Positions 26,400 through 37,790 of a stretch of DNA of 64,000 nt are shown here, one piece after another. The stretch comes from Asanoa iriomotensis (GTDB lineage: Bacteria > Actinomycetota > Actinomycetes > Mycobacteriales > Micromonosporaceae): NCBI RefSeq assembly GCF_016862515.1, contig NZ_BONC01000030.1:35714-99713 (forward strand), read 5' to 3'. Every line of letters starts with the position of its first letter. The first letter of the stretch is position 1. Position numbers and translations under genes: made by a program. Under the pieces are notes generated by a model. That model made no database searches. It was not told the DNA's origin and saw only the letters and a program-made list of their open reading frames with translations.

Positions 26400-27336
26400 G
26401 GGCCTTCTCCCGGCCGTAGGCGAACAGGATCGCGAGGATGACCAGGCCGTAGATGACCAGGCGGCCGTACTCGGGGACGCGCTGCGCCGCGAGGAACGTG
26501 GTCACCGCCACCAGGGTCAGCGAGCCGGCGATGACGCCCAGGTAGTGGCCGCGGCCGCCGAGGATGGAGACGCCGCCGACCACGACGGCCGCGATCGACT
26601 CGAAGAGGTACGGGTCGCCGAGGCCGAGCGACGGCTGCCCGCCGTACGCGACGAGCGCGATCCCGGCCAGCGCCGCGAACACCCCGCTGAGCGTGTAGAG
26701 CGCAACGGTCACGCCCCGCACCCCGACGCCCGACAGGAACGCCGCGGTCGGGTTGACGCCGACGGCGTACACCCGGCGCCCGAAGGTCGTCAGCGTCAAC
26801 AGCACGGTCATGAACAGGCCGACGCCCACCCAGAGGAATAGTTGGGCCGGCAGCGCGCCGGAGAACAGGCTACGCAGGGGCGACGGCGCGTACGAGCCGC
26901 ACGACGCACAGGTGAGACCCTTCGAGAGGCCCAGCGTCAGGCCCTGCATCACGCCGTTCATGCCGAGCGTCATCACGACGGCCGGCACGCCGAGCCAGGC
27001 GACGCCGAGGCCGTTGCCGAGCCCGACCAGCGCACCCACGCCGAGCGCCAGCAGGATCGCCACCGGGGCCCGCGAGGTCTGGCCCAGGCTCGCCGTGGTG
27101 AGCACGATCGCGGCGCCGTTGAGCACCCACGGTATCGACAGGTCGATGCCGCCCACGAGCACGACGAGCATCTGCCCGGCCGCGACGAACCCGGTGAAGC
27201 TCGCGACGACCAGCATCCCGCGCAGGCTCGACCAGGACGCGAAACCGGGGTGCAGGATCGCGCCGACGACCAGCACGGCGACGGTGCCGGCGAGCGCGTA
27301 GAGAACGCGGCGGGCGCCGGGGGAGTCCAGCGTCAT
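26392..27336 (-). CDS. Sugar ABC transporter permease (RbsC/YjfF-type)
   Basis: This 314-residue membrane protein has about ten hydrophobic segments and the BPD_transp_2 hallmarks: GQMLVVLVGGIDLSIPWVLN (about 54-73), TFGRRVYAVGVNPTAAFLSG (about 188-207) and [20 protein letters not shown] (about 245-264). It would form the importer channel with the second permease. The ATG at 27336 lies inside the preceding permease stop (ATGA). Cysteines at LTCASCGSYAP in an extracytoplasmic loop are unusual and could form a disulfide. Confidence 0.92.
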   Translation of the reverse strand: MTLDSPGARRVLYALAGTVAVLVVGAILHPGFASWSSLRGMLVVASFTGFVAAGQMLVVLVGGIDLSIPWVLNGAAIVLTTASLGQTSRAPVAILLALGVGALVGLGNGLGVAWLGVPAVVMTLGMNGVMQGLTLGLSKGLTCASCGSYAPSPLRSLFSGALPAQLFLWVGVGLFMTVLLTLTTFGRRVYAVGVNPTAAFLSGVGVRGVTVALYTLSGVFAALAGIALVAYGGQPSLGLGDPYLFESIAAVVVGGVSILGGRGHYLGVIAGSLTLVAVTTFLAAQRVPEYGRLVIYGLVILAILFAYGREKAHD

Positions 27337-28248
27337 GACAACCTCCGGCGGCGGACGAACACGGTGCCGAGCAGCACCGCCACGACCAGGAACAGGCCCT
27401 GGAACAGCGACTGGTAGAGCGGGTCGATGCCCGCGAAGAACAGGATGTCGATGACGAGCGTCAGGGCGACCGCACCGGCGACGGCGCCGAGGGCGCTGCC
27501 CCGACCGCCGCTGAACGCGACCCCACCGACGACGACCGACGCGATCGAGGTGAGGATGAACGGCGTGCCCGCGTTGGCGTCGCCGGCGGTGGTGGTCGAC
27601 ACGTAGAACACCGCCGCCAGCGCACCGCACAGGCCGGACAGCGCGTACACCTTGAGCTTCACGGCGGCCGCCGGCACGCCGACCGCGCGGGCGCTGCTCT
27701 CGTCGCTGCCGACGGCGTACACCCGCATCCCGAACCGGGTCCGGCGCAGCACCAGCCAGCCGGCCACCGCGAGCCCGAGCCAGATCAACCCGGTCGGTGC
27801 GGCGGGGTTCGTCAGCACCTGGCGCACCGGGTAGGGGATCGAGCCGCCGGGCGCGGGCAGCACCCGCAGCGCGAGCCCGCTGAAGATCGACAGCGTTGCC
27901 AAGGTGGTCAGGATCGGCGCTATCCGGCCGTAGGCGACCACGAGCCCGTTGAGCGCGCCGCAGGCGGTGCCGAGCGCCAGCACCGCGAAGATCCAGGGGA
28001 TCGACGCCGTCGCCGCGGTCACCGCCACGCAGAGGCTGACGACGCCGCCGACCGACAGGTCGATCCCGCCGGTGAGCACGACCAGGCTCTGTCCGATGGC
28101 GACGAACACCAGCGGCAGTGTGGTGTTGAGGATCGACAGGTAGTCGAACGACGTGGGGAACCGGCCCAGCCGCGACGTGTAGACGACGAGGTAGGCGACC
28201 GCGGTCGCGGCCAGCACCAGGTAGCCGAGGCTCACCCGGCGCAACGCG

Positions 28249-28256
<8 letters not shown>
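27333..28256 (-). CDS. Sugar ABC transporter permease (RbsC-type)
   Basis: This 307-residue membrane protein has the same fold as its neighbour: VFVAIGQSLVVLTGGIDLSV (about 51-70), RFGMRVYAVGSDESSARAVG, and TSIASVVVGGVAFSGGRGSA near residue 242. It is the second half of a heterodimeric importer channel of the ribose/galactofuranose class. It overlaps the ATPase gene upstream and the other permease downstream, so the five transport genes are one translational unit. Confidence 0.92.
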
Positions 28257-29798
<1,542 letters not shown>

Positions 29799-29802
<4 letters not shown>

Positions 29803-30917
29803 GACGGGAGCTTGACGTCGAGGGTCTTGCCCGGGCACGGAGTGCCGTCCGTCGCCGCCTCCTGGCAGAGCACGAGGATGGCGTTGGGTCCCGAGTCGGT
29901 GAAGTCGGCGAAGAAGCTGTCCGGGAGGTCGGGGAAGACCGTCTCGCCGGGCACCATGTTGTCGGACGTCGCGACCGGGAACGGGATCGTGATGCTCTCC
30001 TTGGGGTGCTCGCCCTTGACCACGGCGCGGGCCAGCTCGAGCGAGATGACCGACAGGAACGGCGGCTGCCCGATCGACATTCCCTTCACCTTCGGCGTGA
30101 GCAGGCCCGCCATGAACTTGCGGAACCCGTTCTCGGCCTCGCCGCCGACCACCGGCATCGGGCGGTTGGCCGCCGCGAACGCCTTGATCACGCCGTCGGT
30201 GCCGCCGGAGACCCAGACGCCGTCGACCTTGGGCAGGTTGGGCAGCTGGGCCGAGGTGTTGCGCTGTGCGGTGGCCGAGTCCCACATGCCGGTGTACGTG
30301 GCGACGACCTTGATGCCCGGGTTGGCCGCGAAGACGTCCTTGGCGCCCTTGTTGCGGTCGTTGTCGGCGCCGGTGCCGGCCACGCCGGTCACCATCACGA
30401 CGTTGCCCTGCCCACCCAGCTCGTCGACGATGAACTGCGCGAGCTGCTGGCCGAACTTGATCTGGTCGGTGTTGACCGTCAGGCCGCACTTGTTGTCGAC
30501 GGTGTTGTCGAACGACACGACCACGATGCCGCGGTCGCAGGCCTGCTGCACCACGCCGTTGAGGCCGCTGGTCGAGGCCGCGTTGATGACGATCGCGTCG
30601 ACGCCCTGCGAGATGAGGTTGGAGATCTGGCGTGACTGCGTCGAGACGTCGTTGCCGGCGTTGAAGACGCTGCACTCGACCTCGTCGACGTACGGCGGCA
30701 TCGCGCACGCGGCCTTGTAGACGTTCTCCATCTCGACGCGCCACTGGTTGCCGATGAAGGAGTTGGAGAGGGCGATCTTGATCTTGCCGGCCTTGGCGTC
30801 GCCGGTCGAGGCCGGCGAGCCGGCGTCGCTGCAGGCGGCGACGATCAGCAGCAACGTCGCGGCGACGACCGCGACCGCGGCCCGGGCGGCGCGCCCGGGG
30901 TGTCGGGGTAGATTCAT
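29799..30917 (-). CDS. Sugar ABC transporter substrate-binding lipoprotein
   Basis: This 372-residue protein has a lipoprotein signal (MNLPRHPGRA to LLIVAAC, lipidated Cys29) and a type I periplasmic-binding-protein fold: KIKIALSNSFIGNQWRVEME (about 44-63), QGVDAIVINAASTSGLNGVV, VVVSFDNTVDNKCGLTVNTD and WVSGGTDGVIKAFAAANRP. These are features of ribose/galactofuranose-type binding proteins. Extra cysteines in the mature part suggest disulfides. It is the first transport gene, 150 bases downstream of the ROK regulator, and overlaps the ATPase start. The sugar cannot be named from the sequence. Confidence 0.92.
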
Positions 30918-31033
30918 GGTTGCTCCACCGTGTGAAGGCGCGACGGGTCCGACCCGCGGCGCTTGGCGTCTGGTCGGCGGGGGCAACCGCCGGCCAAATG
31001 TGGTGTGAGTGCCCGCACTGGCGTGTGGCTGGG

Positions 31034-31059
31034 CGGCCAGGGCCTCGCGGCCCTGGCCG
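31034..31059 (-). terminator. GC-rich hairpin after the ROK regulator gene
   Basis: Arms at 31034-31044 and 31049-31059 pair perfectly over 11 bp around a 4-base loop (TCGC on the plus strand). The hairpin starts 9 bases after the ROK stop and lies upstream of the substrate-binding protein gene, so it probably separates regulator transcription from the transport operon or attenuates read-through. There is no T-run. Confidence 0.6.
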
Positions 31060-31067
31060 TTCGGGTC

Positions 31068-32249
31068 TTACTTTCTGGGGAGACTGGGCAAAGGGAACCG
31101 GTCTGAGTCCCTCAGCACCGCCGCCGCGGCGCCCTGGACGACCACGGTGTGTTCGTCCAACGCGCCGACGACGACCGGAGGCAATACTTCACCGGCGTGG
31201 ATCGCACGCCGGGCCATCGACTCGCGCAGGGGAGCGAGCAGGATCTCGCCCGCCGGCGCGAGGTTTCCACCGAGAACGATCAGCTCCGGGTCGAGCAGGT
31301 TGTACATGTTGGCGGCGGCCAGGCCGATGTGGCGGCCGGCGTCTGCGATCACGCGCCGGCACCCGACGTCGCCCACCTGGGCCATCTTGATCACGTCGGC
31401 GATGGACAGCCGGTCGTGATGGCTGCGCCACAGCTTCTGCGTGATCGAGTCGGCGTTGGCGAGCGTGTTGAGGCACCCCCGCCCGCCGCACTGGCAGACC
31501 TCGCCGTTCTCGTCGATCGTGGTGTGGCCGAGCTCGCCCGCCGTGCCGTTCGCGCCGACGTAGAGGGCGCCGCCGAGGATGAACCCGACGCCGATGCCCG
31601 AGGCCGTGTAGACGTACGCGATGTCCCGCATGCCGCGGGCGACACCCCAGATGGTCTCCGCCAGCGCGGCGAAGTTGGCGTCGTTGCCCACCAGCAGCGG
31701 GAGTCGCAGCACGCTCGACGCGGTCGCGTAGGGGTTGACGTTGACCCACGGCTTGAGCGTCGTCGCGCGACCGTTGACCCCGGTGTTGCGCTGGATCGGG
31801 CCCGGCATCGCGACGCCGACGCCGAGCACGCGGTGCTTGTCGAGGCCGAGCCGGTCGAGCATGTGCCCGACCAGGGTGGCCGCGGTCTTGAGGGTCGCCT
31901 CCGGCGGCGTGTGGTCGTCCATCGGCACCGCGTCGTGCAGCAGGAGCTGCTGGGCGGTGTCGCAGACGGCCGCGCGCACGGTGCCGTTGGCGATCTCGAT
32001 GCCCACCGCCACGCCGAGGTCGCCCTTGAGCCCGACGAGCGTGGGCGGCCGCCCGGTGCCCCGCTCGGCGGCCGTCACCTCCGTGATCGTGCCGTCGTCG
32101 AGCAGCTCTTCGATGACGCTCTTGACGGTGGACCGCGACAACCCGATCTCGGCGAGCGCGCGCCGGCTCTGCGCCCCGCGCTCCCGCAACGCGCGGACCA
32201 CCCGGGCACGGTTGGCCGAGCGCTGCGCGGACGGGACGGGAGACGACAT
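31068..32249 (-). CDS. ROK-family transcriptional regulator
   Basis: This 393-residue protein has an N-terminal winged helix-turn-helix (about 12-65, ALAEIGLSRSTVKSVIEELL) and a C-terminal ROK sugar-kinase-like domain with GVGVAMPGPIQ, NDANFAALAE, GELGHTTID and the zinc-binding CQCGGRGCLNTLAN (about 256-269). ROK repressors such as XylR and NagC release DNA on binding a sugar. It lies directly upstream of, and on the same strand as, the sugar importer and SMP-30 genes and is very likely their regulator. Confidence 0.92.
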   Translation of the reverse strand: MSSPVPSAQRSANRARVVRALRERGAQSRRALAEIGLSRSTVKSVIEELLDDGTITEVTAAERGTGRPPTLVGLKGDLGVAVGIEIANGTVRAAVCDTAQQLLLHDAVPMDDHTPPEATLKTAATLVGHMLDRLGLDKHRVLGVGVAMPGPIQRNTGVNGRATTLKPWVNVNPYATASSVLRLPLLVGNDANFAALAETIWGVARGMRDIAYVYTASGIGVGFILGGALYVGANGTAGELGHTTIDENGEVCQCGGRGCLNTLANADSITQKLWRSHHDRLSIADVIKMAQVGDVGCRRVIADAGRHIGLAAANMYNLLDPELIVLGGNLAPAGEILLAPLRESMARRAIHAGEVLPPVVVGALDEHTVVVQGAAAAVLRDSDRFPLPSLPRK

Positions 32250-32716
32250 CGCACCTCTTCCCCTCGGGGTGGGACCGAGTATCGGGTCGGGTGGCGATAG
32301 CAGTCAATACTCCGGCCTGATCGGCGCGAAATCAGGCCTCCATTTTGCACAGTCTATTCAGAACGCCGTCCGATTCGCCGGGATGATTGCCTATTCGCGA
32401 GGCCCATGATCCACCGGATCGCCGTACACGTCGCGCTTTTGCTTGGTCCAGACCGAAATCAACGACGGAGAGCGTGATCTGGTACGCGTTAATGCCTGTC
32501 TGACCGGCCGGAAAGTTATTGATTGACATGTCTTCATCCGGTGGGGCTACCGCTACGAGGGCCTGCCGGTGCTCGGCGGTGTCGGCCGCGACCTCGAACC
32601 CGTGCACGAGCTGATCCCGCTCGCCGGCCGCCTGGCCCGCCACCGTCGCGGCACCGCCGAGCAGCCCACCGGCGACGACCTGGGCGCTGGTACGACGCCG
32701 AGGTCGCCGCCCGCCG
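32250..32716. other. Intergenic stretch, AT-richer promoter side plus a decayed gene
   Basis: The left half (32250-32520) is markedly more AT-rich than its surroundings and probably holds the ROK gene promoter; I see no clear consensus pair. The right half carries a frameshifted coding remnant listed separately. No intact gene is supported in these 467 bases. Confidence 0.5.
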
Positions 32717-32720
32717 CTAG
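32527..32720 (+). pseudogene. Frameshifted C-terminal gene remnant
   Basis: After an in-frame stop at 32524-32526 the plus strand reads RWGYRYEGLPVLGGVGRDLE followed by PVHELIPLAGRLARHRRG. Near 32687 the protein-like reading moves to another frame and ends WYDAEVAARR at TAG 32718-32720, which shares CTAG with the convergent carbonic anhydrase stop. I recognise no family. Residue composition and the tail-to-tail junction suggest the end of a former gene damaged by an indel. Confidence 0.4.
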
Positions 32721-33277
32721 GGGACCACGACCTGCACGAGCCCGGTGTCCACGTCGTAGACCAGACCCGACACCCGCACGGCCGGCGGCATCGCCCGCCT
32801 CATCAGCTCGACGTCGATCGCGACCGAGGCGTACGGGTCCAGGACCGCCTTCTGTTCAAGCGAGGCCGCGGGGATCTCGAAGAACTCGGCCAGCAGGTCG
32901 GGATAGGGCGCCAGGTCCGTGATGCCGCAGTCGGTGTGGTGCAGCACCACCATCTGCCCGCCGGGTGGGGGCCGGCCGTGGCTGCGGGCCTCGACGACCT
33001 TGGCCAGCATCGCCCACGAGCGCAGCGCCGCGGGCGTGACGCGACCGCCGACGTTACGCATCACCACGGCGTCGCCGGCCGCGAGCCCCAGGACGTGGCT
33101 CGGGTCGACGCGCGGGTCCACGCAGCCGATGAGCCGCAGGTTGCCGGTCGACAGCAGCGGAAGCCCGACCTGCGCCCCGCTGGCCGCGAACCCGGCGTTG
33201 CGCCGCACCAGTTCGTCGGTGTCGATCACGAGCCTCAGCGTGCCACGCTCCGGATGATCGTGCCGGTAATGTCGCAT
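32717..33277 (-). CDS. Beta-carbonic anhydrase-like protein
   Basis: This 186-residue protein has the zinc-site pattern of beta-carbonic anhydrases: GCVDPRVDPSH with Cys52 and the catalytic dyad Asp54-Arg56, and LHHTDCG with His114 and Cys117. NVGGRVTPAALRSW follows the usual order between them. These enzymes interconvert CO2 and bicarbonate. The start is uncertain: ATG 33277 lies 2 bases from the divergent MFS start, while GTG 33229, after TGAGG, would leave room for promoters and still keep all active-site residues. Confidence 0.85.
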   Translation of the reverse strand: MRHYRHDHPERGTLRLVIDTDELVRRNAGFAASGAQVGLPLLSTGNLRLIGCVDPRVDPSHVLGLAAGDAVVMRNVGGRVTPAALRSWAMLAKVVEARSHGRPPPGGQMVVLHHTDCGITDLAPYPDLLAEFFEIPAASLEQKAVLDPYASVAIDVELMRRAMPPAVRVSGLVYDVDTGLVQVVVP

Positions 33278-33279
33278 AA

Positions 33280-34692
33280 ATGGCGGACGCGCGATGGCGG
33301 GCGATGACGGTCGCGCTGATCGCGGCGTTCATGACCCTGCTCGACGTCAGCATCGTCAACGTGGCGCTGCCGTCGATCCAGAAGGACCTGGACCTCAGCT
33401 CCGGCGGCCTGCAGTGGGTCCTGTCCGGATACGCGCTCGCGTTCGGCCTCGTGCTGGTCCCTGCCGGCCGGTTCGGCGACGCGCACGGCCGGCGCCGGCT
33501 GTTCGTCCTCGGCCTCGCCGGGTTCACGCTGGCCAGCGCGGCCGCGGGCATCGCGCAGAGCGAGCTGTGGCTGGTCGCCGCCCGCCTCGTGCAAGGCGTC
33601 TCGGCGGGCGTGGTCAACCCGCAGGTCTCCGGCCTCGTTCAGCAGATGTTCAAGCCGGCCGAGCGGGGCCGGCCCTTCGGCGCGCTCGGTGCGACGATCG
33701 GCGTCTCCACCGCCCTCGGGCCGCTGCTCGGCGGCGCGATCATCGCGATCGCCGGCGCCGAGCACGGCTGGCGCTGGATCTTCTACATCAACGTGCCGGT
33801 CGGCGTGGTCGCGATCGTGCTCGGCACCCGCTGGATCCCCGGCCACCCGGGCGAGCGGCAGCCGCGGCGGGGTGTCGACCCGCTCGGTGTCGCGCTGCTC
33901 GGTGCCGGTGTCACCCTGGTGCTGCTGCCGCTGGTCCAGGAACGGGAGTGGCACGGCCCGATCACCTGGATCCTGATCGTCGCCGGGCTCGCGGTGCTGG
34001 CGCTGTTCGTCGTCTGGGAGCGGCACCAGACCCGGCGCGGCGGATCGCCGCTGGTGGACCTCGGCCTGTTCCGGCGGCGCTCGTACGCGCTGGGCTCGCT
34101 GCTGGCCCTGGCCTACTTCGCCGGCTTCACCACGACGTTCTTCATCTTCACGCTCTTCCTCCAGAACGGGCTGCGCTACTCGCCGCTGGAGGCCGGTCTG
34201 TCGGTGACCCCGTTCGCGGTCGGCTCGGCGTCGGGCGCGCTGCTCGGCGGGCGGATCGTCAACCGGTACGGGCGCGCGCTGGTCGTCACCGGCCTGTGCA
34301 TGGTGATGGGCGGGCTGGCCCTGGTCATCGTCGCGCTGCACTACGTGGAGGGCCGCGGCGCGGGCTTCGCGACGGCACTGCCGCTGCTCTGCGCCGGCGT
34401 CGGCAGCGGCCTGGTGATCAGCCCCAACCAGAACCTCACGCTGAGCGAGGTGCCGGTCTCCGAGGCGGGCAGTGCCGGCGGCGTGTTGCAGACCGGGCAG
34501 CGGATCGGCTCCGCGATCGGCATCGCCGCCATCGGCGCGGTGTTCTTCAGCCGGCTGGCGGACACCGGCGGCGACTACGCCGAGGCGTTCCGCACGAGCC
34601 TGTTCGTGACGCTCGGCTTCATGGGGCTGGCGCTGGCCGCCGCGGTCACGGACGTGGTGCTCGGTCGCCGCTCACGAGTCGAGGCCGCGTAG
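33280..34692 (+). CDS. MFS drug-efflux transporter, DHA2 (14-helix) family
   Basis: This 470-residue protein has about 14 hydrophobic helices. It opens MTVALIAAFMTLLDVSIVNV, with the D in helix 1 typical of EmrB/QacA-type DHA2 transporters, has motif A GRFGDAHGRRRLF after helix 2, and a motif C-like GATIGVSTALGPLLGGAI in helix 5. Such proton antiporters export drugs or the cell's own metabolites. ATG 33280 is followed by an internal ATG at 33304. It diverges from the carbonic anhydrase gene and overlaps the convergent BTAD/AAA gene by 21 bases. Confidence 0.9.
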   Translation: MADARWRAMTVALIAAFMTLLDVSIVNVALPSIQKDLDLSSGGLQWVLSGYALAFGLVLVPAGRFGDAHGRRRLFVLGLAGFTLASAAAGIAQSELWLVAARLVQGVSAGVVNPQVSGLVQQMFKPAERGRPFGALGATIGVSTALGPLLGGAIIAIAGAEHGWRWIFYINVPVGVVAIVLGTRWIPGHPGERQPRRGVDPLGVALLGAGVTLVLLPLVQEREWHGPITWILIVAGLAVLALFVVWERHQTRRGGSPLVDLGLFRRRSYALGSLLALAYFAGFTTTFFIFTLFLQNGLRYSPLEAGLSVTPFAVGSASGALLGGRIVNRYGRALVVTGLCMVMGGLALVIVALHYVEGRGAGFATALPLLCAGVGSGLVISPNQNLTLSEVPVSEAGSAGGVLQTGQRIGSAIGIAAIGAVFFSRLADTGGDYAEAFRTSLFVTLGFMGLALAAAVTDVVLGRRSRVEAA

Positions 34693-37600
34693 CAGTTCGT
34701 CGGCCCGCCGGGCGAACAGGTGCGCGCCGCGCGCGACGGACAGCGCCCGGGCCCGCTCCGCGGCGGCCCGGACGGCCTCGACCGGTTCACCGCAGGCCCG
34801 CATCAGCCGGGCCCGGAGCAGGAGCACCAGACCCTCCGCGTAACGCTGGCCGCGCAGGTCGAGCAGCGCGTCGGCGCGGTCGAGGGCCGCGGCGGCCGCG
34901 GCCGGCATCCCGGCTGCCAGCCACATCTCGGCGAGCAGGCCGTACCACGTCGCCACGCCCGAGCGTGGCGGGTCGAGCAGCGTCGAGGCGATGATCGCTT
35001 CGGCCTCGGCCGCGGCGGCGGCCGGGTCGTCGCCGGTGACCGCCCGCGCCCAGCACCTGGCCAGCCGCTGGTAGCTGCCGAGGAAGACGAACGTGAACCC
35101 GGGGTCCGTGGCGATTCCCTGGCGTGCCGCGCGCATCGCCCAGGCCGGGTCGCCGGCCAGCGCCGCCGCCGTGACGGAGAACGCGCTCCAGACCGCGATC
35201 ACGTACGGGTCGTCGTCCGCGCCGGCTTCCATCTTGTCGAGCTGCGCCCGCGACCCGTCGACGTCGCCGTGCAACGCCGTCATCAGTGCCAGCATCACCG
35301 GCCAGAGCAGCCGCAGGTCGCGCCGCAGCGGGTGCTCACCGCGATCGTCGAGCACGGTCGAGTCGCTCCGGCTCAGATAGCGGAACGCCTCGCCGATGTC
35401 GCCGACGTCCCACTGGTGGATGCCCCAGGCATTCCGGCCGTACGCCCGCACGAGCGGGTCGGCGGACGCCTCGCCCTGGTCGAGCAGGCGGCGGGCGAGC
35501 CGGGCGGCGCGGTCGAGCTGGATGCCCTGCGAGTACGCGGCCCAGCGCGAGAACAGGAAGCCCGCGGCCTCCCGTTCGCGGCCGAGGCCCCGGGCCAGGT
35601 GCTCGGCCCGCTCCAGCAGGTCGAGCGCCGAGCCGACGTAGCCCGAGCGCATCCCGCTGACCGCGGTGAGCTCCGACAGGGCGGACAGCTCCAGCTCCGC
35701 GAGCCCCGCCGTCCGGGCCACCTGCGCCGCCGCGCGCAGCTGCCGCTCGGCGGCCGCGAATGCGGACTTGGCGGACGCCCGGCGGCCGGCGCGGACCAAT
35801 GCGCCGGCGGTCCGCGCCGGGTCCGCCAGCGGTCCCGCCGCCCAGAGGTGATGCGCGAGCCGCTCGGCGACCGACTCGTCTCCGGTGGCCTCCAGCGCCT
35901 CCGCGACCCGCAGGTGCAGCCGGTTGACCAGGGAGGGCGCCGTCGTGCCGACGACCGACTCGCGGACCAGGTCGTGCCCGAAACGGAAGGAGTACGGGTC
36001 ACCGGGCGCCGGCTCGAGCAGGCCCAGGCCGTGCAGGGGTTCGAGCCGGTCGAGGCAGGTCTGGCCGTCGACCGCGGCCGCCCGGGCGAGCAGGGCGAGG
36101 TCGACGTCCCGGCCGACCAGCGCGGCGATCTGCAGCAGGCACCGCGCGTCGTCGTCGAGGCCCGCCATCCGGTCCCGGACGACGTCCCGCACCGTGGACG
36201 GCACCCCGGCCCGGACGGCCGCCTCCTCGGTCAGGGCGCCGCCGTCGGCGAGCAGCCGGGACAGCTCGCGCACGAAGAACGGGTTGCCGGCGGTGCGGGC
36301 GTGGATGCTCCGCGCGGCGCCGGGGCCGGGCTCCTGGCCGGTCTCGCGCCGGACGAGCTCGGCGACCGCGGCCGGGCCGAGCGGGCCGAGCCGGATCCGG
36401 CGGTGCCGGGGCAGCCGGCTCGCCGCGGCGAGCATCCGCGCCAGCTCGGAGCCCGGCACCGGTGCCCGGTCGCGGAGCGCGCCGACCACCAGGGTGCCGC
36501 CCGGCAGCCGCCCGGCCAGGTGGCCGAACATCTGGAGCGAGGCGACGTCGGCCCATTGGAGGTCGTCGAGGACGAGCACCACGGGCTGCCGCGCCGACGC
36601 CTGCCCGACCAGCGCGACGACCTGCTCGAACAGGCGGAACTGGGCACCCGTGTCCGGCAGCACCGGCGCGGTGAGGCGGCCGTCGCGGGGCGCGAGCAGG
36701 CGGCCGAGGTCGCCGGCGTGCCACTCGTCGCGGGCCGCGGCCGGCACGCCCGCGAGGAGCGTGCCGACCACCTGCACCCACGGCCACATCGACGGGGTGC
36801 CGTCGCCCTCCAGGCAGCGTCCCCAGACGACGGAGGCGCCGCGCTGGTCCGCGGCCGCGCCGAGCTCCTCCAGCAGGCGGGTCTTGCCCACCCCGGGCTC
36901 ACCCTCGACCACGACGAGGCCCGTGTCACCGGCGAGCGCGGACTCCGTGGCCCGGCGCAGCACCGCGAGCTCCTCGACGCGGCCGACCAGACCGTCGGCG
37001 GGCAGCGGCGCCGTCACGTGTTGGTGCAACACCCGCTGCTGCGCGGCGAGCAGCGCCGGACCCGGATCGACGCCGAGCTCCTCGGCCAGGCGCGCGCGGA
37101 CCGTCCGGAGCACGGCCAGCGCCTCCGCCTGCTGGCCGGCGGCGGCGAGAGTGGCGACGAGCGCCGCCTGCACCGCCTCTTGCAGCGGCGCCATCCTGGC
37201 GGCGAGCCGCAGCGGCGGCAACACCTGACCGGGTCGCGCCGACGACACGGCGAGGTCGGCCGCCGCCACGCAGGCGTCGAAGAACTCACCGTCCAATGTG
37301 GTGAACACCGACGTCGCCGTCGGGTGGGTCAACCCGTGTCCCGCGGCGCCGTGCCAGAGACCCAGCGCCCGCCCGTAGCCGTCGAGCGCGTCGTCGGGTG
37401 GCGCGGCCCTGGCCGCCGCGACGAGCTCCCGGAACGTGACCACGTCGAGGACGTCCGTGCCGGCCCCGAACTGGTAGCCGCTGCCCCGGCGCCGCAGGTA
37501 CGAGCCGTCGTCGCGGGAGGGCAGCGCGGGCTCGAGCAACCGCCGGAGCGTGCCGACGTATTTCTGGAGGATGTTGAGGGCCGAGGCGGGAACGTCGTCG

Positions 37601-37776
37601 CCCCAGATCTGGTCGATCAACTCGGCGGTGCTGATCGGTCGGCCGGGCTGGGCCAGGAACAGGGCGAGCAGGTAGCGCTGTTGCCTGGGCCCGGCGTCGA
37701 GCTCGACCCCGTCCCGCCAGACCCGCAACGGACCCAGGATCGAGAGCCGCAGGCCCTGGCCTGGGGAAGCCGTCAT
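34672..37776 (-). CDS. Large BTAD/AAA-ATPase transcriptional regulator
   Basis: This 1034-residue protein has an N-terminal winged helix and BTAD (about 1-255, ISTAELIDQIWGDDVPASAL to EELGVDPGPALLAAQ), an AAA/STAND ATPase with Walker A GEPGVGKTR near 292 and Walker B VLVLDDLQWAD near 398, and a long C-terminal helical TPR-like region. It lacks a C-terminal LuxR helix-turn-helix, so DNA binding is by the N-terminal domain. The ATG at 37776 is supported by the family start. It diverges from a Tat-type hydrolase gene across 126 bases containing an 18-base near-palindrome. Confidence 0.9.
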   Translation of the reverse strand: MTASPGQGLRLSILGPLRVWRDGVELDAGPRQQRYLLALFLAQPGRPISTAELIDQIWGDDVPASALNILQKYVGTLRRLLEPALPSRDDGSYLRRRGSGYQFGAGTDVLDVVTFRELVAAARAAPPDDALDGYGRALGLWHGAAGHGLTHPTATSVFTTLDGEFFDACVAAADLAVSSARPGQVLPPLRLAARMAPLQEAVQAALVATLAAAGQQAEALAVLRTVRARLAEELGVDPGPALLAAQQRVLHQHVTAPLPADGLVGRVEELAVLRRATESALAGDTGLVVVEGEPGVGKTRLLEELGAAADQRGASVVWGRCLEGDGTPSMWPWVQVVGTLLAGVPAAARDEWHAGDLGRLLAPRDGRLTAPVLPDTGAQFRLFEQVVALVGQASARQPVVLVLDDLQWADVASLQMFGHLAGRLPGGTLVVGALRDRAPVPGSELARMLAAASRLPRHRRIRLGPLGPAAVAELVRRETGQEPGPGAARSIHARTAGNPFFVRELSRLLADGGALTEEAAVRAGVPSTVRDVVRDRMAGLDDDARCLLQIAALVGRDVDLALLARAAAVDGQTCLDRLEPLHGLGLLEPAPGDPYSFRFGHDLVRESVVGTTAPSLVNRLHLRVAEALEATGDESVAERLAHHLWAAGPLADPARTAGALVRAGRRASAKSAFAAAERQLRAAAQVARTAGLAELELSALSELTAVSGMRSGYVGSALDLLERAEHLARGLGREREAAGFLFSRWAAYSQGIQLDRAARLARRLLDQGEASADPLVRAYGRNAWGIHQWDVGDIGEAFRYLSRSDSTVLDDRGEHPLRRDLRLLWPVMLALMTALHGDVDGSRAQLDKMEAGADDDPYVIAVWSAFSVTAAALAGDPAWAMRAARQGIATDPGFTFVFLGSYQRLARCWARAVTGDDPAAAAAEAEAIIASTLLDPPRSGVATWYGLLAEMWLAAGMPAAAAAALDRADALLDLRGQRYAEGLVLLLRARLMRACGEPVEAVRAAAERARALSVARGAHLFARRADELLRGLDS

Positions 37777-37790
37777 GCCTGCTCCCAACC

